From NCBI GenBank assembly GCA_902586855.1, contig CACIIZ010000013.1, positions 1 through 34,759 of the forward strand: a stretch of DNA of 34,759 bases, written 5' to 3'. Of this stretch, positions 17,184 through 26,041 are shown one piece after another; position 1 is the first letter of the stretch; the number at the start of each line of letters is the position of its first letter. The notes beneath the pieces were generated by a model. It did no database searches. It was given only the letters and a program-made list of their open reading frames with translations, and was not told the origin of the DNA. The stretch comes from an uncultured Alphaproteobacteria bacterium (GTDB taxonomy: Bacteria > Pseudomonadota > Alphaproteobacteria > Rhodobacterales > Rhodobacteraceae). The translations under genes and the position numbers were made by a program.

Positions 17184-17513
17184 AACTATCTAATCAAGGT
17201 ATAAGCATAGGATACTGGTTTGGTATTTGTACGAACATTTATTCTCTACTGATAAAAACAAGATAAATAATAAGGACATTATATCTAGTCCATTCAGAAC
17301 TTTGTAAGTAAAAATTCTACTCATGCAATCATTTTTTTTTGTAGGAGCTTAATATAGAGGTTGGGTTGAGTTCTATGTTTTGTAAATTTAGAATCTTATG
17401 AAAAGAAGTCCTATATATATAAAATGCAGCTCTGGGATTCAATTTTCATAAATGTTGTTGAAATGGTGTTACTAGAGAAGCTAAATGGTATATTAGGATA
17501 TTAAAGGTAGCCA
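17184..17513. other. divergent intergenic region between kdsA and soeA
   Basis: A 330-base AT-rich stretch with no convincing gene. It must hold the promoters of kdsA (minus) and soeABC (plus). It contains a T9 run at 17332-17340, a TATATATATAAAATG stretch near 17412-17425 that could act as a -10 element, and an AAAGGTAG ribosome-binding site just before soeA. I see no strong palindrome. Confidence 0.6.
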
Positions 17514-20318
17514 ATGACTAATCAAACTTGTCTGAATACGTCGCCAAAAGTGAGTGACGAAATCCGAAAGACCACATGTTATATGTGCGCTTGCAGATGC
17601 GGTATTGACGTACATCTTAAGGAAGGAAAAGTGGCCTATATAGAGGGGAATAGAGATCACCCAGTAAATAAAGGGGTATTGTGTGCTAAGGGAAGTGCCG
17701 GAATTATGCAAGTTAATGCTCCTTCTAGATTGCGTGCTCCTCTGAAGAGAGTTGGCCCTAGAGGATCAGGTAAGTTTGAGGAAATAAGTTGGGAAGAAGC
17801 ACTCGAAATAGCTGAAGGTCTCTTACGACCAATTCGAGATCAAAACCCAGAAAAGCTAGCATTTTTTACCGGTAGAGATCAGTCTCAATCATTTACAAGT
17901 TTATGGGCACAAGATTTTGGAACTCCTAATTATGCAGCTCATGGAGGTTTTTGTAGCGTAAACATGGCAACAGCAGGTATTTATACTATAGGTGGTTCTT
18001 TCTGGGAATTTGGTCAACCAGACTGGGAAAATACGAAAATTTTCATAATTTTTGGGGTGGCAGAAGATCATGATAGTAATCCAATTAAGATTGGACTTAG
18101 CCGGCTAAAGGAACGCGGTTCAAAAATAATAGCGGTAAATCCAATTAGAACGGGTTATAATGCGATAGCAGATGAATGGATTGCAATAACCCCTGGTACG
18201 GATGGGCAGTTCATCTTGGCCTTAATCCATGAAATTCTTAAAGCAGGAAAAATTGATCTTGATTATCTCTCTAGGTATACAAATGCTCCCGTTCTTTTAA
18301 ATGCTGAAACTGGTTTACTTCTCCGAGACAAGGATGGTAAAGAGCTCGTGGTTGACAAAGAGTCTGGAGATTTACATCCATTCGATAGGAAGGGAATATA
18401 TCCTGATCTGGCTGGTGAGCACCTTGAAAGTGGAATGCTTCACAGGACTGTTTTTCATAGTTTGGTTGATCAATATTTAAGTCCTGAATTTTCTGCAGAT
18501 GTTGTTAGTGAGAGTACAGGTATTTCGGCAGGCAAGATCCGAGCGATTGCTTCAGAGTTAGCCAAAGTGGCTTTTGAGGAAACTATTGAATTGCCCCATT
18601 CTTGGACAGATTTCCGTGGGGAAGAGCATACGAAGATCATTGGACGCCCTGTGAGTTTTCACGCTATGAGAGGAATCTCTGCCCATTCCAACGGTTTCCA
18701 GACTTGTCGGGCTTTACATGTGTTGCAAATACTTCTTGGATCAGTCGAAGTTCCCGGGGGATTTCGTTTAAAGCCTCCTTATCCCAAACCATCTACAATA
18801 CATCCAAAACCGCATTTTAAGGTATCTCCAGGCTCTCCACTTGATGGGCCACATCTTGGATTTGTTCATGGACCTGATGATCTAGCATTAAAAAGTGATG
18901 GAACTCCCGCACGTATAGACAAAGCATTTACTTGGGAAAATCCTATGTCAGCCCACGGTCTCATGCATATGGTGATTTCAAATGCCTATCATGGGGATCC
19001 TTATAAGATTGATACGTTGTTCTTTTATATGGCTAATATGTCCTGGAATAGCTCGATGAATACCCGTGGGGTTTTGAAAATGTTAACCGATGTTGATAGG
19101 AATGGAAAGTACGTGATTCCTAATATTATATATTCTGACGCCTACTCATCTGAGATGGTAGCCTATGCTGATTTGATACTTCCAGACACCACATATCTTG
19201 AGCGGTATGATTGTATCAGTCTTTTAGACCGACCAATCTCAGAGGCGGATGCGATTGCCGATGCTATTAGATGGCCAGTAATAAAGCCAGACAGAGATGT
19301 TCGTGGATTTCAATCAGTGCTTTGTGAATTGGGTGGAAGACTTGAGCTTCCAAACTTTATTAATGAAGATGGAACTCAGAGATATACGGATTATGCAGAT
19401 TATATAGTCAATCATGTGCGAAAACCAGGTATAGGACCATTAGCGGGCTTCAGAGGTACTGGAACAAGTGCCGGTAGGGGAGACGTTAACCCAAGACAGA
19501 TGGATCAATATATTGAGAATGGTGGGTTTTTTGTGGAAAAAATTCCATTTGGTGCTAATTATTACAAACCTTGGAATATGGGTTACCAAGAGTGGGCAGT
19601 GAAAATGGGGCTCTATGATAGTCCAAAGCCATATTTGTTTCAGCTTTATTTGGAACCACTTAGGAAGTTTCAAAGAGCTGCAGAAGGTTACGGAGATCGT
19701 CAACCCCCCGAACACTTGCGAAAAAGAATTAAGAGTACGATGGCTCCCATACCGATTTGGTATCCACCTTTTGAAGGCGAGCATGTTGATCCTGCAGAGT
19801 ACCCCTTACACGCGCTGACTCAAAGGCCGATGGCTATGTATCACAGTTGGGGAGGGCAAAATGCATGGTTGCGGCAGATCCACGGAACAAATCCTTTATA
19901 CGTCTCCTCTACTCAGATGAAAAAGCATGATCTTGTCCAGGGAGACTGGGTTAAACTATCATCTGCACACGGGTCTATAGTTGTTCCAATAGCGGAAATG
20001 TCCGCCCTAAATGAGGATACGGTTTGGACATGGAACGCAATTGGTAAAAGAAAAGGTACTTGGGCGCTGGACGTCGACTCACCTGAGACAACAAAAGGAT
20101 TTTTGCTCAATCATTTAATAAGCGAGCTTCTGCCTCAAAAAGGTGATGGATATAGATGGATGAATTCTGATCCAATAACTGGGCAGGCTGCTTGGTTTGA
20201 TTTGCGAGTAAAAATTGAAAAGACTGAATTGCAAAAGATGGATGATACTAGTTTTGAGATTATAGAGTCACCGGTTGGTAAAGGACCTGATAATTTAAGC
20301 TGGAAGGTTGGAAAATGA
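17514..20318 (+). CDS. soeA: molybdopterin oxidoreductase, catalytic subunit of SoeABC-type sulfite dehydrogenase
   Basis: A DMSO-reductase-superfamily molybdoenzyme of 934 residues. The N-terminal [4Fe-4S] site is C22-x2-C25-x3-C29-x27-C57, and C147 in GGFCSVN is the likely molybdenum ligand. It lacks a twin-arginine signal, so the enzyme should face the cytoplasm, as SoeABC does. A four-cluster ferredoxin and a DmsC-type membrane anchor follow directly, giving the A-B-C order of SoeABC, which oxidises sulfite to sulfate and passes electrons to quinone. The sulfonate genes downstream that release sulfite support that reading. Polysulfide, thiosulfate or DMSO reductases share the architecture, but related enzymes of that kind usually carry Tat signals on the A subunit. 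Confidence 0.87.
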   Translation: MTNQTCLNTSPKVSDEIRKTTCYMCACRCGIDVHLKEGKVAYIEGNRDHPVNKGVLCAKGSAGIMQVNAPSRLRAPLKRVGPRGSGKFEEISWEEALEIAEGLLRPIRDQNPEKLAFFTGRDQSQSFTSLWAQDFGTPNYAAHGGFCSVNMATAGIYTIGGSFWEFGQPDWENTKIFIIFGVAEDHDSNPIKIGLSRLKERGSKIIAVNPIRTGYNAIADEWIAITPGTDGQFILALIHEILKAGKIDLDYLSRYTNAPVLLNAETGLLLRDKDGKELVVDKESGDLHPFDRKGIYPDLAGEHLESGMLHRTVFHSLVDQYLSPEFSADVVSESTGISAGKIRAIASELAKVAFEETIELPHSWTDFRGEEHTKIIGRPVSFHAMRGISAHSNGFQTCRALHVLQILLGSVEVPGGFRLKPPYPKPSTIHPKPHFKVSPGSPLDGPHLGFVHGPDDLALKSDGTPARIDKAFTWENPMSAHGLMHMVISNAYHGDPYKIDTLFFYMANMSWNSSMNTRGVLKMLTDVDRNGKYVIPNIIYSDAYSSEMVAYADLILPDTTYLERYDCISLLDRPISEADAIADAIRWPVIKPDRDVRGFQSVLCELGGRLELPNFINEDGTQRYTDYADYIVNHVRKPGIGPLAGFRGTGTSAGRGDVNPRQMDQYIENGGFFVEKIPFGANYYKPWNMGYQEWAVKMGLYDSPKPYLFQLYLEPLRKFQRAAEGYGDRQPPEHLRKRIKSTMAPIPIWYPPFEGEHVDPAEYPLHALTQRPMAMYHSWGGQNAWLRQIHGTNPLYVSSTQMKKHDLVQGDWVKLSSAHGSIVVPIAEMSALNEDTVWTWNAIGKRKGTWALDVDSPETTKGFLLNHLISELLPQKGDGYRWMNSDPITGQAAWFDLRVKIEKTELQKMDDTSFEIIESPVGKGPDNLSWKVGK

Positions 20319-21061
20319 CCATGCTGCCTAAGAAGACGGAACGGAAGTTAGGATTGGTTATCGATTTAGATACCTGTGTTGGTTGTCATGCCTGCGTTAT
20401 AAGTTGTAAAGGATGGAATACGGAAAATTATGGCGCGCCACTGAGTGACGAGAGACCTTATGGGGCTGATCCAACTGGAACATTCCTTAACCGAGTTCAT
20501 TCATATGAGGTGAAGATCGATGGGAAAGAGTCTCAACTTTTTCACTTCCCAAAATCGTGTTTGCACTGTGAAGATGCTCCTTGTGTCACTGTCTGTCCCA
20601 CTGGGGCTAGTTATAAGCGGGTTGAAGATGGTATTGTCCTGGTGAACGAAAAAGACTGCATTGGTTGTGGACTATGTGCATGGGCTTGTCCATATGGGGC
20701 TAGAGAACTTGATGCTGCTGAGGGTGTTATGAAAAAATGTACACTTTGCGTAGATAGAATATATAATGAAAACCTGCCTGAAGAAGATCGAGTACCAGCA
20801 TGTGTTCGAACATGTCCTTCAGGGGCGCGGCATTTTGGTGATTTTTCTGATCCCGAAAGCCAGGTTAGTAAAATTTCTAGAGAAAGAAATGGTTTTGATC
20901 TTATGCCGGAGCAAGCAACAAAGCCGGTAAACAAATATCTTCCTCCTCGACCAAAAGACACTATGAAGGAAGTTGACGTTCTAGCTCCTTTTCTTGCCCC
21001 AGTCGCTGATGAACCTGAGGGATTTATGGCATGGTTGGACAAAAAACTGGATAAGCTCTAA
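20315..21061 (+). CDS. soeB: iron-sulfur subunit of SoeABC-type sulfite dehydrogenase
   Basis: A ferredoxin-like electron-transfer subunit of 248 residues. Four cysteine groups can bind four [4Fe-4S] clusters: CVGCHACVISC, CLHCEDAPCVTVCP, CIGCGLCAWACP and CTLC...CVRTCP. This matches the DmsB/PsrB/SoeB family. Electrons would pass from the molybdenum subunit through these clusters to the membrane anchor. The ATG overlaps the soeA stop as ATGA; a second ATG two codons later is possible. The soeC start overlaps its stop as TAATG, so the three genes are translationally coupled. The C-terminal 60 residues are proline-rich without cysteines and probably pack against the partner subunits. Confidence 0.9.
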   Translation: MTMLPKKTERKLGLVIDLDTCVGCHACVISCKGWNTENYGAPLSDERPYGADPTGTFLNRVHSYEVKIDGKESQLFHFPKSCLHCEDAPCVTVCPTGASYKRVEDGIVLVNEKDCIGCGLCAWACPYGARELDAAEGVMKKCTLCVDRIYNENLPEEDRVPACVRTCPSGARHFGDFSDPESQVSKISRERNGFDLMPEQATKPVNKYLPPRPKDTMKEVDVLAPFLAPVADEPEGFMAWLDKKLDKL

Positions 21062-21942
21062 TGTATCCTGCTTCCTCTTTAATTATTTTCACCTCTTTCT
21101 CTGGAATAGGATTTGGCTTATTATTTTTCTTAGGTGTAGGTCTTCCAGCACCCAAAGGAATGTTGGCACTTATTTTCTTGCTAATAGCAAATAGCCTTGC
21201 TGTGGGGGGGCTTTTTGCTGCTACTTACCATCTTAGGCGTCCTGAACGGGCTCTGAAAGCCTTTACGCAGTGGAAAACTAGCTGGTTAAGTCGGGAAGCT
21301 TGGTTCGCGGTTGGAGCTTTATTATTTATGGCAATATACGGAATTGGTTTGGTGTTTTTTGGGGTAGCAGTTGGTTTGGTAGGAATGGTTGGAGCACTAT
21401 TGTCAATTGCAACGGTTTATTCAACATCAATGATTTATGGTGATCTAAAAACCGTTCCGCGTTGGAATACACCCCTTACCCCGATACTTTTTTTGGTTAT
21501 AGCCCTTACAGGGGGAAGTATTATTGCGGGTTTGGGAGAAATCACTCTTATTTTACTTCTGATCACTGCTATCACTCAGGTGGCTTACTGGGTAAAGGGA
21601 GATACTGCCTTCGCTAAATCTGAAACTACAATTACTTCAGCAACTGGGCTAGGTAAAGAGGGCATTGCTCGCCTGTTTTCACCGCCCCATACAAGCAGTA
21701 ATTATCTCTTAAAGGAATTTGTTTATATCGTTGGCAGGAAGCATGTTTCGAAATTGAGGTTTGCATCCCTCGCTATGATGGTGGGAGTTCCAATAGCACT
21801 ACTTTCGGTATCGGTTAATTTATGGTTTTCTCTTGTTGCCGTTATATGCCATTTAGTCGGTGTTGTAATTTCTCGTTGGCTATTTTTTTCTCAAGCGGAG
21901 CATGTGGTGGGTATCTATTATGGCCACCGATCAGATTGTTGA
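21061..21942 (+). CDS. soeC: membrane anchor subunit of SoeABC-type sulfite dehydrogenase (DmsC family)
   Basis: An integral membrane protein of 293 residues with about eight predicted helices; the first is in SSLIIFTSFSGIGFGLLFFL. The FHLRRPERA-like segment (YHLRRPERALKAFTQWKTSWLSREAW) is characteristic of DmsC-type anchors. It should bind quinone and link sulfite oxidation to the respiratory chain. The start codon overlaps the soeB stop. It is the last gene of the plus-strand operon and is convergent with the transporter permease gene, whose stop lies about 80 bases away. No clear intrinsic terminator is visible between them. Confidence 0.87.
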   Translation: MYPASSLIIFTSFSGIGFGLLFFLGVGLPAPKGMLALIFLLIANSLAVGGLFAATYHLRRPERALKAFTQWKTSWLSREAWFAVGALLFMAIYGIGLVFFGVAVGLVGMVGALLSIATVYSTSMIYGDLKTVPRWNTPLTPILFLVIALTGGSIIAGLGEITLILLLITAITQVAYWVKGDTAFAKSETTITSATGLGKEGIARLFSPPHTSSNYLLKEFVYIVGRKHVSKLRFASLAMMVGVPIALLSVSVNLWFSLVAVICHLVGVVISRWLFFSQAEHVVGIYYGHRSDC

Positions 21943-22020
21943 AGATCTCTTATTCCAAAGGGAAGAGTATTGGTTCAAGACCCCATTATCTTGATAGCGT
22001 TTAGTTCTGATGTCAGTGAT

Positions 22021-23949
22021 TTAACCTTTGCCTCTCCAAGGGATTGTTTTATTAATTACCCACCGCATTAAAATGTCAAAAGCAAGGCCCAGTAAACCCA
22101 TAATCAAAATAGTCACCCAAATTAGTTCATAATTTGATACAACCCGCGCTACATTTTCTATGAAACCTATTCCAGTCGTTCCGGCTAACATCTCTGCTGC
22201 AACTAAAGTTCCCCAACAGACGCCTATAGAAATCCTAATGCCCGTTAATATCTCAGGCATTGCATTAGGTAGAATTACGTATCTTAAGATTTGTCGATCA
22301 GATGCCCCAAGCGAATGTGAAGCACGAATTTTTGATAGCTGTGTACCAGAAGCCCCAGTTCTTGCAGAAATAACCATTATTGCAAATGCGACCATGAATA
22401 ACAAAAAGATCTTACCATCATCTTGTATCCCAAAAATAGTTAAAACCAGAGGGGCCCATGCAAGAGGTGGAACAGGACGATAAAGTTCAATTATGGGGTC
22501 AAAAAAAGATTTAAAAAAACGAGAAACTCCCATGTAGATACCTAAAGGCACTCCTAAACCGATTCCTAGGAACAATGCAACTATCACTCTAAATAAAGAA
22601 TCCCAAATATGACCATCCAACATTGGAATAGCACCCAAGTAAACATCACCTTGAGCTACGGCTAACATTCTATCCTTTAAAGTAGGCTGAAAGACGCCTG
22701 ATTCGGAGTGCCGACCATACTCTCCAGGAAGCATATCAATTAAGAAATCAGGAATGAAAAATCCTAGAATATCGCCAATTTGGATCCATTTCCACCATAG
22801 AAGTGTAGATCCCTTATATCCCCCACCGCTATCTATGTCTGGATTTGCCAAAGTCATGAAAGTGGCAACAACATCGGTTGGTTTTGGCAACCATCTTCCA
22901 GAACCTTGCTCCGTACACTGGGTCTTAGACTTAACAATACCATCCCCTGGTACAAGAATTCTGTCTATAAGATTTAGGTTCCCCTTTGTTACCGAAATAG
23001 CAGTAAAAAAGTCGTTCACAGATACATTTAGTTTGTCTAAAGCAGAAGGAGGAAATATAGTTCCATCATCGAGCCTACGAAATATTCTTTCAACAGCTTT
23101 TACATAACTAGTTCTTTTTAGTAGTTTTTCTTCATCAAATTCAGAGTTTTCATTTCTTGCTTTTACTTGATTTATTAGTTCTTTTGTTGATGATATTAAT
23201 GTATCGGCAGCAGTTGATTTGTTACGTGTTTTTAAGAAGGTTTCAGTCAAAACTCTAGCTTTTTCACTTATCTGGTCAAAAAGAACGCCTTTGGGTGTTG
23301 TGGGCAGTAACGGTATTTCAGTAAGTTCTGTTCCCCACTTAGGTTGAGCGAAAGCCTCCTGATTGGGAACCAGACCTTTAAAGCCTGTCTGAAGAGTTTC
23401 ACTAAGTCTATCAAACCCCTGACCAATTTCTTCAAGAGCTATTTTAGATTCAAGACTTTGGTTTGTTGGATTTGAAAAAAATTCAATAATCGCTTTGGAT
23501 TGAAGAATGATCTTTTGCAGCTCTCTGATTTCTACTACATCGAAAGCCGTAACGGGCATACTCTTTTCTAATGTCTTAAGCTGCTCCAAGTTTCGCCTAA
23601 TCAAGGTTGTAGATTTATAGTATCGTGACTCTATGGGTAGGGCTGCAGTTATTGGAGCTATTGCGGAGTTTATCTTAGCAATTTGACATAGTTCGTTACC
23701 TGTTTCTGGGAAGAAAGCTCGAGCCATTCCCCATGAGAAATAGAACCAAAGTAATAAAAGTGTTGAAATTCCGGTTAAGGTCCAGTACCAGCCCCCTAAA
23801 GTTCGCTCTGGATCTCCAAATACCTCATCCTTTTCTCTCGAGGCAGTTTGTTTCAAACCTATGAAAATAGAAAAAGTTAAACACAAAAATAGTATTACGA
23901 TGATGATCGCAGCAATTAAGCCTCTTTCCTGTGACAACCAGCTAAGCAC
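22021..23949 (-). CDS. tauC: taurine/sulfonate ABC transporter permease with a long N-terminal extension
   Basis: A protein of 642 residues, more than twice the usual TauC length of about 270-290. The canonical permease starts near residue 350 with RWLPKPTDVVATF and shows the EAA-loop segment SHSLGASDRQILRYVILPNA that contacts the ATPase. Before it lie two extra helices (about 10-32 and 51-73) and a hydrophilic, helix-rich, charged domain (about 75-345). A further insertion of about 70 residues lies between TFMTL and HIWDSLFRV. The start is GTG and overlaps tauB by 8 bases. One continuous frame makes a chance fusion unlikely. The extension might sense ligand, dock the binding protein or gate transport; this is unproven. 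Confidence 0.85.
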   Translation of the reverse strand: MLSWLSQERGLIAAIIIVILFLCLTFSIFIGLKQTASREKDEVFGDPERTLGGWYWTLTGISTLLLLWFYFSWGMARAFFPETGNELCQIAKINSAIAPITAALPIESRYYKSTTLIRRNLEQLKTLEKSMPVTAFDVVEIRELQKIILQSKAIIEFFSNPTNQSLESKIALEEIGQGFDRLSETLQTGFKGLVPNQEAFAQPKWGTELTEIPLLPTTPKGVLFDQISEKARVLTETFLKTRNKSTAADTLISSTKELINQVKARNENSEFDEEKLLKRTSYVKAVERIFRRLDDGTIFPPSALDKLNVSVNDFFTAISVTKGNLNLIDRILVPGDGIVKSKTQCTEQGSGRWLPKPTDVVATFMTLANPDIDSGGGYKGSTLLWWKWIQIGDILGFFIPDFLIDMLPGEYGRHSESGVFQPTLKDRMLAVAQGDVYLGAIPMLDGHIWDSLFRVIVALFLGIGLGVPLGIYMGVSRFFKSFFDPIIELYRPVPPLAWAPLVLTIFGIQDDGKIFLLFMVAFAIMVISARTGASGTQLSKIRASHSLGASDRQILRYVILPNAMPEILTGIRISIGVCWGTLVAAEMLAGTTGIGFIENVARVVSNYELIWVTILIMGLLGLAFDILMRWVINKTIPWRGKG

Positions 23950-24739
23950 CGCCCATTATCTCCTCCTCCATATCCCAGATCATTGAAAGAATTTCTTCTC
24001 TGATCTTTCCATATTGAGCTTCGTGCTTAATGTCCCTTAGTGGCTTTTTTAGCCCTTTAGATGCGAAAGGAAGATTATATTCCTTGTGTATTCGTCCTGG
24101 GCGAGGGGCCATAACAAAAAGGCGCTCTCCAAGGAGCAGTGCCTCCTCGACAGAATGTGTTATGATAACAATTGTTTTTCCAGTTTCTTTCCAAAGTTTT
24201 AATATCAAAGATTGCATCTTCTCCCGAGTGAGAGCATCTAGAGCTCCTAATGGTTCGTCCATCAAAATCACATCAGGGCCGTTAACAAGACATCGGGCAA
24301 GAGCCACGCGTTGTTGCATGCCGCCAGATAGCTGGTAGGTTGGCGTGTCCCCAAAACCTTGTAAGCCAACAATATCGAGCCATTTTTCTACCAGCTGGGT
24401 GCTCTCAGACTCTGGTGTTTTTTTCATTCTCAACCCAAAATCTACATTTTTTGATACAGTTAACCATTCGAACAAAGCTCCTTGCTGAAATACCATACCT
24501 CTCTCTACGCCTGGACCTTCAATCAGTTTACCTCCTAAAGACATGCTGCCTGCTGTTGGGTTAAGAAACCCTGCGATCATGTTAAGTAGAGTAGTCTTAC
24601 CACAGCCTGAAGGTCCCAATACTGAAAGTAATTCACCTCGTTTTAGAGAAAAGTTTATATTTTTTAAGGCTTCGACCTTAACTCCAGTCTGCGGGTTCAA
24701 AAAGGTCATGCTTAGGTTTTCGCATACAAGGTTAGACAT
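23942..24739 (-). CDS. tauB: taurine/sulfonate ABC transporter ATPase
   Basis: An ATPase of 265 residues of the nitrate/sulfonate/taurine (SsuB/TauB) class. Walker A is GPSGCGKTT, the Q-loop lies in GMVFQQGALFEW, the signature is LSGGMQQRVALARCL, Walker B is VILMDEPLGALD and the switch histidine is in ITHS. It powers the permease encoded next, whose GTG start lies inside its last codons. A hairpin lies between it and the tauA gene upstream, so it may be expressed less than the binding protein. The ribosome-binding site is weak. The sulfonate assignment rests mainly on the neighbouring tauA and xsc. Confidence 0.9.
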   Translation of the reverse strand: MSNLVCENLSMTFLNPQTGVKVEALKNINFSLKRGELLSVLGPSGCGKTTLLNMIAGFLNPTAGSMSLGGKLIEGPGVERGMVFQQGALFEWLTVSKNVDFGLRMKKTPESESTQLVEKWLDIVGLQGFGDTPTYQLSGGMQQRVALARCLVNGPDVILMDEPLGALDALTREKMQSLILKLWKETGKTIVIITHSVEEALLLGERLFVMAPRPGRIHKEYNLPFASKGLKKPLRDIKHEAQYGKIREEILSMIWDMEEEIMGGA

Positions 24740-24778
24740 ATGGCGGCACCCGAGATTCAGAAAAAATTATGTATTTAT

Positions 24779-24812
24779 GTCAGGCAAGGGTAACTAAACT
24801 GCCTCGCCTGAC
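24779..24812 (-). terminator. hairpin between tauA and tauB, probable attenuator or mRNA-stabilising element
   Basis: Arms GTCAGGCAAGG and CCTCGCCTGAC pair over 11 positions with one mismatch around a 12-base loop. On the minus (transcribed) strand a run of six T follows about a dozen bases later; on the plus strand seven T follow about eight bases after. It begins 19 bases after the tauA stop and before tauB. Such a structure fits high expression of the binding protein with partial read-through into tauBC. Confidence 0.65.
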
Positions 24813-24830
24813 AATTAAGATTTTTTTAAG

Positions 24831-25802
24831 TTAATCTAAGAATGAACCATCAATTGTTCTTGCAATCGTAAGTCCATCAGAAGAATCTGAGAACAAAGTA
24901 CCAAGAGCAGCGGCTGCGCTGGCTGCAATACCGTTCTTCCCAAAGTATTTATCCAATTGCTCCTTCTCTGACATAAAGATCATTCCAGCCATTTGAGCTT
25001 TAACATCCGGAACGCTCATGCCCGCATCAGCAGCGACTTTCTTAAGTTGCGAATCGCTTGCTTTCCATGCTGCATTGGCTTCATCTGTCACATCAAGGAA
25101 AGTTCTCAAAAGATCAGGGTTCTCAGTTGCAAATTTTTCTGTCACCGACACTACATCAAACGATCCGATGCCCGCATCCACTTTTTGTTGTGATGTCATA
25201 ATTGGTGTTCCAACTTCACCAGCTGCTTTTGAAGAATTTCCCCCAAAGATGCATGCCATATCTACGGCACCATCCGCAAGTGATTTAGCTCCATCAGGTG
25301 GTGCTTGATCCACTATGGTCATGGTTGACATATCGACGTTCAAGGCATTCATATAGCTTTTGAATGCGAAGTCTGCCATAGTATTTAGTGGAACTGCTAC
25401 AGTCTTTCCTTCCAGCTCAGATGCGTTTGACGAGTCTATTCCCAATCCATTCTTGACAAAACAGTCATTGGCTTCGTAGACCATAGCCACAGCAACCATT
25501 TTTAAAGGATGACCTTGTTGAATTGCGGTCACAAAAGGTGCAAGACCCTGTGAATAAGCAATATCAATATCTCCTGCTAACATAGCTTCAGTCATTTGAA
25601 CCCCAGTAGAAAAGTCTGTCCAATTGACATCAACACCCATAGCGTCGTCATATACTTTGTCAACTTTTGAAATTTGGTTAGGGGTTCCCCACTCTAGGAA
25701 AAAAGCAACATTTACTGAATCTGCTGCACTAACTATTGTTCCAATTCCTAATGCACATGCACTGATTGAAGCTCTTACCATATTCTTCCAATATTTTTTC
25801 AT
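24831..25802 (-). CDS. tauA: taurine/sulfonate ABC transporter periplasmic binding protein
   Basis: A substrate-binding protein of 323 residues. The N-terminal signal peptide runs from MKKYWKN through a hydrophobic SISACALGIGTI to probable cleavage near VSAA. The mature protein opens with VNVAFFLEWGTPNQ and includes GDIDIAYSQGLAPFV and VPLNTMADFAF, typical of TauA/SsuA-like proteins that bind taurine, isethionate or related sulfonates. A GGGAG ribosome-binding site lies eight bases before the ATG. It is divergent from xsc, and the shared intergenic region holds two palindromes. The binding specificity cannot be read from the sequence. Given the neighbours, taurine, isethionate and dihydroxypropanesulfonate are all candidates. 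Confidence 0.88.
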   Translation of the reverse strand: MKKYWKNMVRASISACALGIGTIVSAADSVNVAFFLEWGTPNQISKVDKVYDDAMGVDVNWTDFSTGVQMTEAMLAGDIDIAYSQGLAPFVTAIQQGHPLKMVAVAMVYEANDCFVKNGLGIDSSNASELEGKTVAVPLNTMADFAFKSYMNALNVDMSTMTIVDQAPPDGAKSLADGAVDMACIFGGNSSKAAGEVGTPIMTSQQKVDAGIGSFDVVSVTEKFATENPDLLRTFLDVTDEANAAWKASDSQLKKVAADAGMSVPDVKAQMAGMIFMSEKEQLDKYFGKNGIAASAAAALGTLFSDSSDGLTIARTIDGSFLD

Positions 25803-25871
25803 TATAGTCTCCCTCTGAGAAAAAAATTTTTGGTATTACTGAAGCACTAGTGTGTATCACGTCATTGGCCG

Positions 25872-25916
25872 TTAAACTAGAGTTTAATTAAAAAAATTAA
25901 CTTTACCTCCAGTTAA
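25872..25916. promoter_or_regulatory. pair of related inverted repeats, candidate operators for tauABC and xsc operons
   Basis: TTAAACT-AG-AGTTTAA (25872-25887) is a perfect 7-base inverted repeat. Ten bases later TTAACT-N8-AGTTAA (25897-25916) is a perfect 6-base inverted repeat with nearly the same half-site. A third palindrome, TTTAATTAAA, bridges them at 25883-25892. They lie within the 239-base region from which tauA and xsc are transcribed apart, where a sulfonate-responsive regulator would bind. AT-rich palindromes also arise by chance, so binding is inferred. Confidence 0.5.
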
Positions 25917-26041
25917 TCCATTAATACTCTGGACTCATAGTAACTGATGCAAGTATTTAGGCATGCAGATAGACATTAGTGCGCTGCAGAGTTTCAAGTT
26001 CGACTATAAAATACAATAAACATTTGGATAAGGAATTATGA

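Noticed and set aside
20611-21042. 143-codon open frame on the minus strand
   Set aside because: It lies wholly within soeB, whose four cysteine clusters are intact in the other strand.
17514-21942. DMSO, thiosulfate or polysulfide reductase
   Set aside because: The A subunit has no Tat signal, which puts it in the cytoplasm like SoeA, and the nearby genes generate sulfite.
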